Source: Hydractinia symbiolongicarpus
Lineage: Eukaryota > Cnidaria > Hydrozoa > Anthoathecata > Hydractiniidae
DNA: 64,000 bases
Direction: 5' to 3'
NCBI RefSeq assembly: GCF_029227915.1
Contig: NC_079875.1
Span: 15,251,001 to 15,315,000, forward strand
Positions 58,801 to 64,000 of this stretch are shown here, in pieces (within the stretch, counting starts at the first letter, position 1; each line of letters begins with the position of its first letter). The notes under the pieces were generated by a model. That model saw only the letters and a list, made by a program, of their open reading frames with translations, was not told where the DNA came from and made no database searches. The translations under genes and the position numbers were made by a program.

Positions 58801-61800
58801 ACTTGCTTTTCGTAGAGACAGGGATGAAGTCTCAAGTATGTACTTACGGAGTAGTGAAATAGGCCAAAAGCAAACTGGAGTGAACAAGGGAGGGGGTCAC
58901 AAATAGTGAATATTTGAGCAAACACTATCACACAGGCCTAGATTTAGGTAACTGATTAATCTTCGTTGATCATTGCGAATGGCGATCAGGAACTGTGTGA
59001 TAACACATGTCCAACCGGAATATCAACACTTTATTAACTATCACCTTGGTTGGACAGCCATTCAATTGCGCTATAATTTCTGTAGAAGATTTAAATTACT
59101 ATATTTTATTTAAAAAGGAAATGGTGCCAGAAAAAAGCTTGAACATTGTGTAATTATTCAAAAATTATTGCATGAGGATATTATTGTATGTGTGGTTTTT
59201 GAAAGTGCTGTGCATAATTAAGGCATATTAATAACATGTAAATGATGATGAAAATCTTCTCCTGTAGCCATTTGTTGCCCAACTTCACCCAATCGCTTCA
59301 AAATGCCAAGAATTATCAGCGTCAGAATATTTGTGGATCATCCAGAGTTTAAAAAAGATTAACTCACTTCATAAGTCTTGTGAAGTAAACAAGTATGTAC
59401 TTTACTTGTTGTTAGTATCTGTTGTTATTGACTTGTTAACATGTGTTAATGTGTAAATGATTGGATTCTTGTTTTACTGTAGATCTAAAATAAGAACGCA
59501 TAAATATTTTTGTTTTTCTACTCCAAATTTAAAATGTTTGTTTAGTTTTTAAACCTCCCAGCATTCTAATTTTTGGCTTTTTTTAAAATGGTAAAAAATT
59601 CTAACTTTTAGGAAAAATACCTAGTTATTCCACTTTGTGTTATTTTTTCCATTCTTGTTACCTATTAGATAGAATGTTGTTAAATTTGAATTTGTTTTAA
59701 AATCTTCTTGTTTAAGTCTTTTATTATCAGGTTCAAAAATAAATAGTTCTAAATAGCTTTCACTCTAGTTTACTGGAATTTATTTGTTTATTTATTTTTT
59801 TTTTTTTTGCAGATTTACATAATTTTTTTTTGTTATATTTTTTTTTTATAGTTGGGCGCAAAGTGACTTTTGGAGGAGTGTTTTTAAAATCCTATCCTCT
59901 TTTACTGCAAGCGAAAACAAAAGATCGATATTTTCAGAATTTATTGATCTCCCTCATGCTTGTGTTTTTACACAAAGATTAAAACAACCATCAGTGCATC
60001 TTATGTTCGTAAAAGATCTGCTTCATATTTGTGAAGAATATGAAGATAGTGAGACTTCAAAATGGTTAACATCTTCGTTGGATTGGATGAATGGGCGTGA
60101 GTTTGACCAGTATCAGAACGTGTGTGATGATAATAAATGGGAGTACACGACAATTGATTCAGAATCACTGGAAAAACAATTAGTAAGGCTTTCTCCCAAT
60201 TTCTTTGGAATTGACACCTCAACCTTTGTTACTTTTAGTGATAACCAAAAATTTCTATTGTACGCTTCTGTCGAAAAATGTTTTTCAAACTTAAAATAGC
60301 TAAACGTCTAAAGAATTTAATCAGGTTCTCAATTTTTAGACTACTTGAAGATACCTAAAGTGGTTTAGATTTTGTTTTTTGTTTTTACTTTAAAAAATCT
60401 TTTTTTCATTGGTTAAAATAATGTTTTGCTGTTTCTTTTTTACAGGTGATTTTCGGTTTAGTTAAGTATGAGAACGGAATGCCGAAACTGATCAGTGGAG
60501 ACAATGAGATACTCATAACAGGGTAAAATTTTAAAATTTTTACACTTGCTTAAGTCTTTGTTGTTCTGTGTTCATAACTCTATAAATGTTCAAAAACTCT
60601 TTTTTTTGTTGAAAGCTCCAGAAATTGTTTCGGTTGCTACAAATTGATGTTGGATCGCTAGCTCAGCAGTTCCACATATCTGTCTTATCACAAATGCTAC
60701 TTCGTTGTATGAAAGTGATTCCTCAACTTTTAAGACAAGGAACTTTGTTCTAATTGCATTCTCAGGTCTATGAGTCCACTTTGTTTTCAAAATGAAAGTT
60801 AAAATAAGGTGGCCGACAGTACTGGAAATCCTTAAATTGCTATGGGTATCCTTTTCTGTTTTGGTACTGGAAATGTGCATGAAAAAAACAAAAGTCTATG
60901 TTACTCTATGAATGGTTGCAAACTCCTGAAAACGTGAAACGTTAGATTTGCCAATCGTCCTGTTTTTTTTTTCGCTTGCTGACATGATCCTTGTTCTGAA
61001 ATAAAACATTTTATGCAATGACATTATTTTTGTCTGCAAAAAATTTCAAGACTTTTACTTTTCTTTTTGTAAAAAAAATTATTTAAGAAAACCTTTTTCT
61101 CTCTGAATTTTTTAGTAATTATATTGATTCTTGTTTGTTGTGAGTTGATATGGGATCAGTAGTTTTGTGCATCTTTGTTGTGTTATTTATAATTTTATTT
61201 ATACTGAGTACACTATACCATCATGCATTGCCTTGTTTGATGGTACGAACATATAAAGCTTCTCAAATTCCTTTATTTAAATTTTTCACAAACCTTCTTC
61301 ATTTTTTGTTCATTTCTGAAATTTCGTTATATTCGACGTCACTCTTTAAGGTTTGATAGTGAAACGAGAATTTTCAGTCAAAAGTTTGCCGAAATTTCTC
61401 TAGAGATAATCTCCCATTCCACAACAAATTTCTTAAGTTGCAAAATTTATTGCCATGTAGGGTCTATTTGATTTCTTTGATAATATTTCATGCAGGTGTC
61501 TAACTTTTTAATGAATAGAGCGTAATAAGTCCTGATTTATGGGGTACCAAAATTTCCTTCTTGTTTCTTTGACAATTAGACCACTGTTTACACAAAAGGT
61601 TAGTACCACTTCCCATGCAACATAAGATTTTGCATAAAAAATGTACATGTGCACTCATCCCTGTTGGCGGAAAATATAAACAACAGACCACAAAGATGTG
61701 TATTTGACTGAAAAAAAGAAACTTGATATTGTTGTGTTTTGAAATTATGGTGATTTAATAACTGTAAATGTAAATATAAAGGATAATAATATAAAAATAA

Positions 61801-63577
61801 TATAAAATTGGATCTTAACACACTGAGGCTGGGGATTTTGAGGCTTTTAAGGCTCATTTTCTTGAAAAAAAGGTGTATCTACTTAAAATTTGACACTAGT
61901 TAAAAAAATTAATATTACATCATAAATTTGAAATAATTTGAAATGAGAGCATAAAAATAGTACTAGAATTTCTCTTCTTAGATTATCTCAATATCATGAG
62001 TTTGATGAAGCGTTCGTGTTCGTAAAGAAGTTTAAACTTGTTTGGGAAAAGTTTGCGTATTTGGAGCTGGATAAACCAACTGCTAAAATATCAGAAAAAC
62101 ATCTACAAAAACAATATATCACAGTTGAATCGACCAACGTAACAGCTGTAACCGAAAATGAAACCGTTGCGGTTACCAAGAAACCAAGAATTGAAGAAAC
62201 CACAATTGATAGGTAGATTTTTGTTTTTGTTGGTGGTGTTGTTGTCGTCGTTGTTGTTGTTTTTGCCGTCATTATTGTCGCCGTCGTCGTTTTTGTTTTT
62301 ATTGTTGTTGTTGTTGTTGTTCATGACGTCGTTGTTGTTGTTGTCGTTGTTTAACATTCGCATTTAATATTTACCACTCAATTTAATCTTATCATTAGTT
62401 TGGCAAATAAATAAAAATTTATAATTTCTCTGATATCAGTCTTTTTCAATGATTGTTAGGATATTTGACCATAAAATGAAGCTCGCGATACAAAGGACCC
62501 GTTTCTTTCTAATAACTTGTTTCAATAAATTAAATAGTGCATGTGAAGGAGAGCTATCAGCAGTTGTAAGGGGAAAATGCTAACTTTTTGTTGACAATTA
62601 GAAGAACAAAAAAAAATGCAGATATAGATATTTCAAAAAAAATGCTCGCAATAATTTTATTTTCGCATCATTTTTATTTGTGAGAAATTATTTTTTCTTC
62701 GCATGCTATTGGTTTATATCAAGTAACTGTAAAAAGAATCACATATTTTGATTTTTTAAGGATCCTGCGACTGACGCGTATTGGTGAAGCTTACGTAATG
62801 TGTTTTAAAAACTAACCACACCCATTTTCTAGATTTTTCGAACAAGTGAAAAAGCTATGTTAAAATTTGTGCGAATTATGTAGAAGTAGAGCAATATTGA
62901 ATTACTGAGTATTTGAAATTTTATTTTAGCCAAAAAAATATTGTTACTGGTACGGTTATTGCTCGAGAATTTAAAAGGTCCCAGCATCTTAGTTATGATG
63001 TCGAACTTCACCATGACAACATGGTATATATACCCAGTATTGGTCGAATACATCCAACATCAATCATCCAATCGAATCAAAGCTTTTATCCCCTAACAAC
63101 ATCTGTGTTGATACTTCGTGTATTGGAGCACGAATCAAAAGAGAAACTTTCGATTTATTTTGACTCAAATAAATTGCGATATCCGTTGGCTCTTCTTCCA
63201 GGTGCTCTTATTAAAATAACAAATGTTAATAAAGTTACCAGTAAAAGGGGTAGCGTTTATTATAAGGTGAATCTTAGCTCTGCGTTGGAGATCCTCACCT
63301 ACCCTCCATCCACCTTTAAAAGTTTAAGAGATTTGATACATCAGAGAGAGGAAGAGGCTGACGTTGAAATGGAAAAAACGATGGTTATTTCATGTTACCA
63401 AAACACGAATTTAAATTTAAATCACCGTAGCAACGGCGTGTTTTTGATCATCGGCAGGATCAGTTTGGTTCATTCTGTGCATGGGAGATGGAAATGTATG
63501 GAATGTTTCAAACATATTCAAGAAAATGTTTGTTCTCCTGGCTGTCAAGGACGAAGGACATTTGCACTTGAACTGAG
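55860..63577 (+). CDS. CTC1: CST complex subunit CTC1, 3' end outside window
   Basis: CTC1 is the large OB-fold subunit of the CTC1-STN1-TEN1 complex, which binds single-stranded DNA at telomeres and recruits polymerase alpha-primase. Exons: 55860-56804, 57254-57315, 58347-58440, 58590-58670, 59268-59392, 59852-60182, 60446-60522, 61982-62212 and 62930-63577, giving about 864 codons; human CTC1 has 1217 residues. Matches to the family: FVTIQDIRSIKNGFVSTLSL, KDGTGEIECLLL then NWSYIPS, TGVITSTKDAEFGLYYLDYK, GLRKGASIMLYNVHKL, YPLALLPGALIKITNVNKV, LEILTYPPS, and GRISLVHSVHGRWKC. A zinc ribbon CX2CX8CX3C closes the last visible exon. The first exon encodes 315 residues. The end of exon 6 is the weakest choice: the frame stays open to 60299, but only the GTAAGG donor at 60183 gives the right phase with a good site. 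The last exon ends at a donor (63578), so the gene continues. Confidence 0.85.
57111..57169. repeat. Perfect 26-bp inverted repeat (hairpin) in CTC1 intron 1
   Basis: The arms 57111-57136 and 57144-57169 (atgttaaccaaatgttacat...) are exact inverse copies with a 7-base loop. It lies about 85 bp upstream of the second CTC1 exon. Confidence 0.85.
57391..57730. mobile_element. Inverted-repeat element (MITE-like) in CTC1 intron 2
   Basis: The left end aagggaactaattgtcgcag and right end attcctgcaaaattagttccctt are imperfect inverse copies about 340 bp apart. The inside is AT-rich with ttcgc/gcgaa words and no ORF. No clear target duplication. Confidence 0.6.
62218..62352. repeat. GTT/GTC trinucleotide repeat in CTC1 intron 8
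   Basis: An impure run of gtt and gtc triplets directly follows the exon ending at 62212. The overlapping Asn- or Leu-rich ORFs are artefacts of the repeat. Confidence 0.9.
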
Positions 63578-64000
63578 GTAAAGTTATGTTCTTGTTTTGT
63601 AAATCAGTAAAGTTTTTCGGTTTCACAGCCTGATATCGATTTCCCCAGTTTTTGTATGTAGTTCTAGAAGAGAAAAGCTAGTGTAGATCGTTTTTTAAAC
63701 AGGAAAAAATATAAATTTCGTGGAAACAGATTTTAGCGAATTTTCGTGAAATTGAAAAAAATCGCGAAAGTCGCGAAAAGTAATTCGCTTAAGGTAACTC
63801 TTGGATTTCTAGACCTAATTCCCGTGTAATTAAAGCGGGAAATTGAAGCTAACCCTAACCTTTTATTAGCGGACAAAAATCGATGACACTAACGCTTATT
63901 ATAGTATCGACTGTAAGTCTAAAGAATTTTGACTTAGTTTAGACGTCGTAACCAGTGTCAATTTGTCAGTGAATCAAGTGCAGCGCCACCGAACTGAAGG

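Noticed and set aside
62103-62367. Asn-rich and Leu-rich ORFs
   Set aside because: Translation of the GTT/GTC repeat inside a CTC1 intron.

Overview
This is a window of AT-rich eukaryotic nuclear DNA. The genes have many introns with GT/AG borders, and large stretches are mobile-element debris. The gene set (DAP3/mS29, RGP1, IDNK, FRMD3/5, CTC1) is animal. The virus-like block at the left edge looks like a family I associate with cnidarian genomes, so a cnidarian (perhaps a medusozoan) is my best guess. That is inference, not proof. Only small pieces of the real genes appear as long ORFs. I rebuilt the five gene models by hand from splice sites, reading-phase agreement between exons and family resemblance. 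No alignment or search could be run.

Layout. (1) 1-4458: a visibly more GC-rich, compact, two-strand block of short intronless ORFs, several broken by stops or frameshifts. It is a decaying virus-like or Polinton-like mobile element whose left end lies outside the window. (2) 4459-15975: a repeat-rich, gene-poor stretch. It holds a deleted DDE transposon with perfect 6-bp target duplications (7038-8606), an (AT)n tract of 244 bp, tandem repeats, many short foldback elements and one unrecognised 200-codon ORF. (3) 15976-42338: three genes in tandem on the minus strand. DAP3 (mitochondrial ribosomal protein mS29) has 13 coding exons and 391 aa, RGP1 (Rab6-GEF subunit) has 7 coding exons and 445 aa, and IDNK (gluconokinase) has 5 exons and 170 aa. 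IDNK intron 2 contains a 5'-truncated, frameshifted LINE on the opposite strand. (4) 42339-44246: a divergent intergenic region holding two foldback elements. (5) 44247-63577: two genes on the plus strand. An FRMD3/FRMD5-type FERM protein has 14 exons and 537 aa, and CTC1 (telomere CST complex) has nine exons visible before it runs off the window.

The five host genes are unrelated housekeeping genes with no sign of joint function. The most notable mobile components are: the virus-like block; a family of about eleven foldback elements with ends like CAACCTCG...CGAGGTTG, three of them flanked by 9-bp target duplications; short non-autonomous Helitron-like elements with a 3' hairpin plus CTAG inserted between A and T; a tRNA-derived SINE; and several other inverted-repeat elements in introns.
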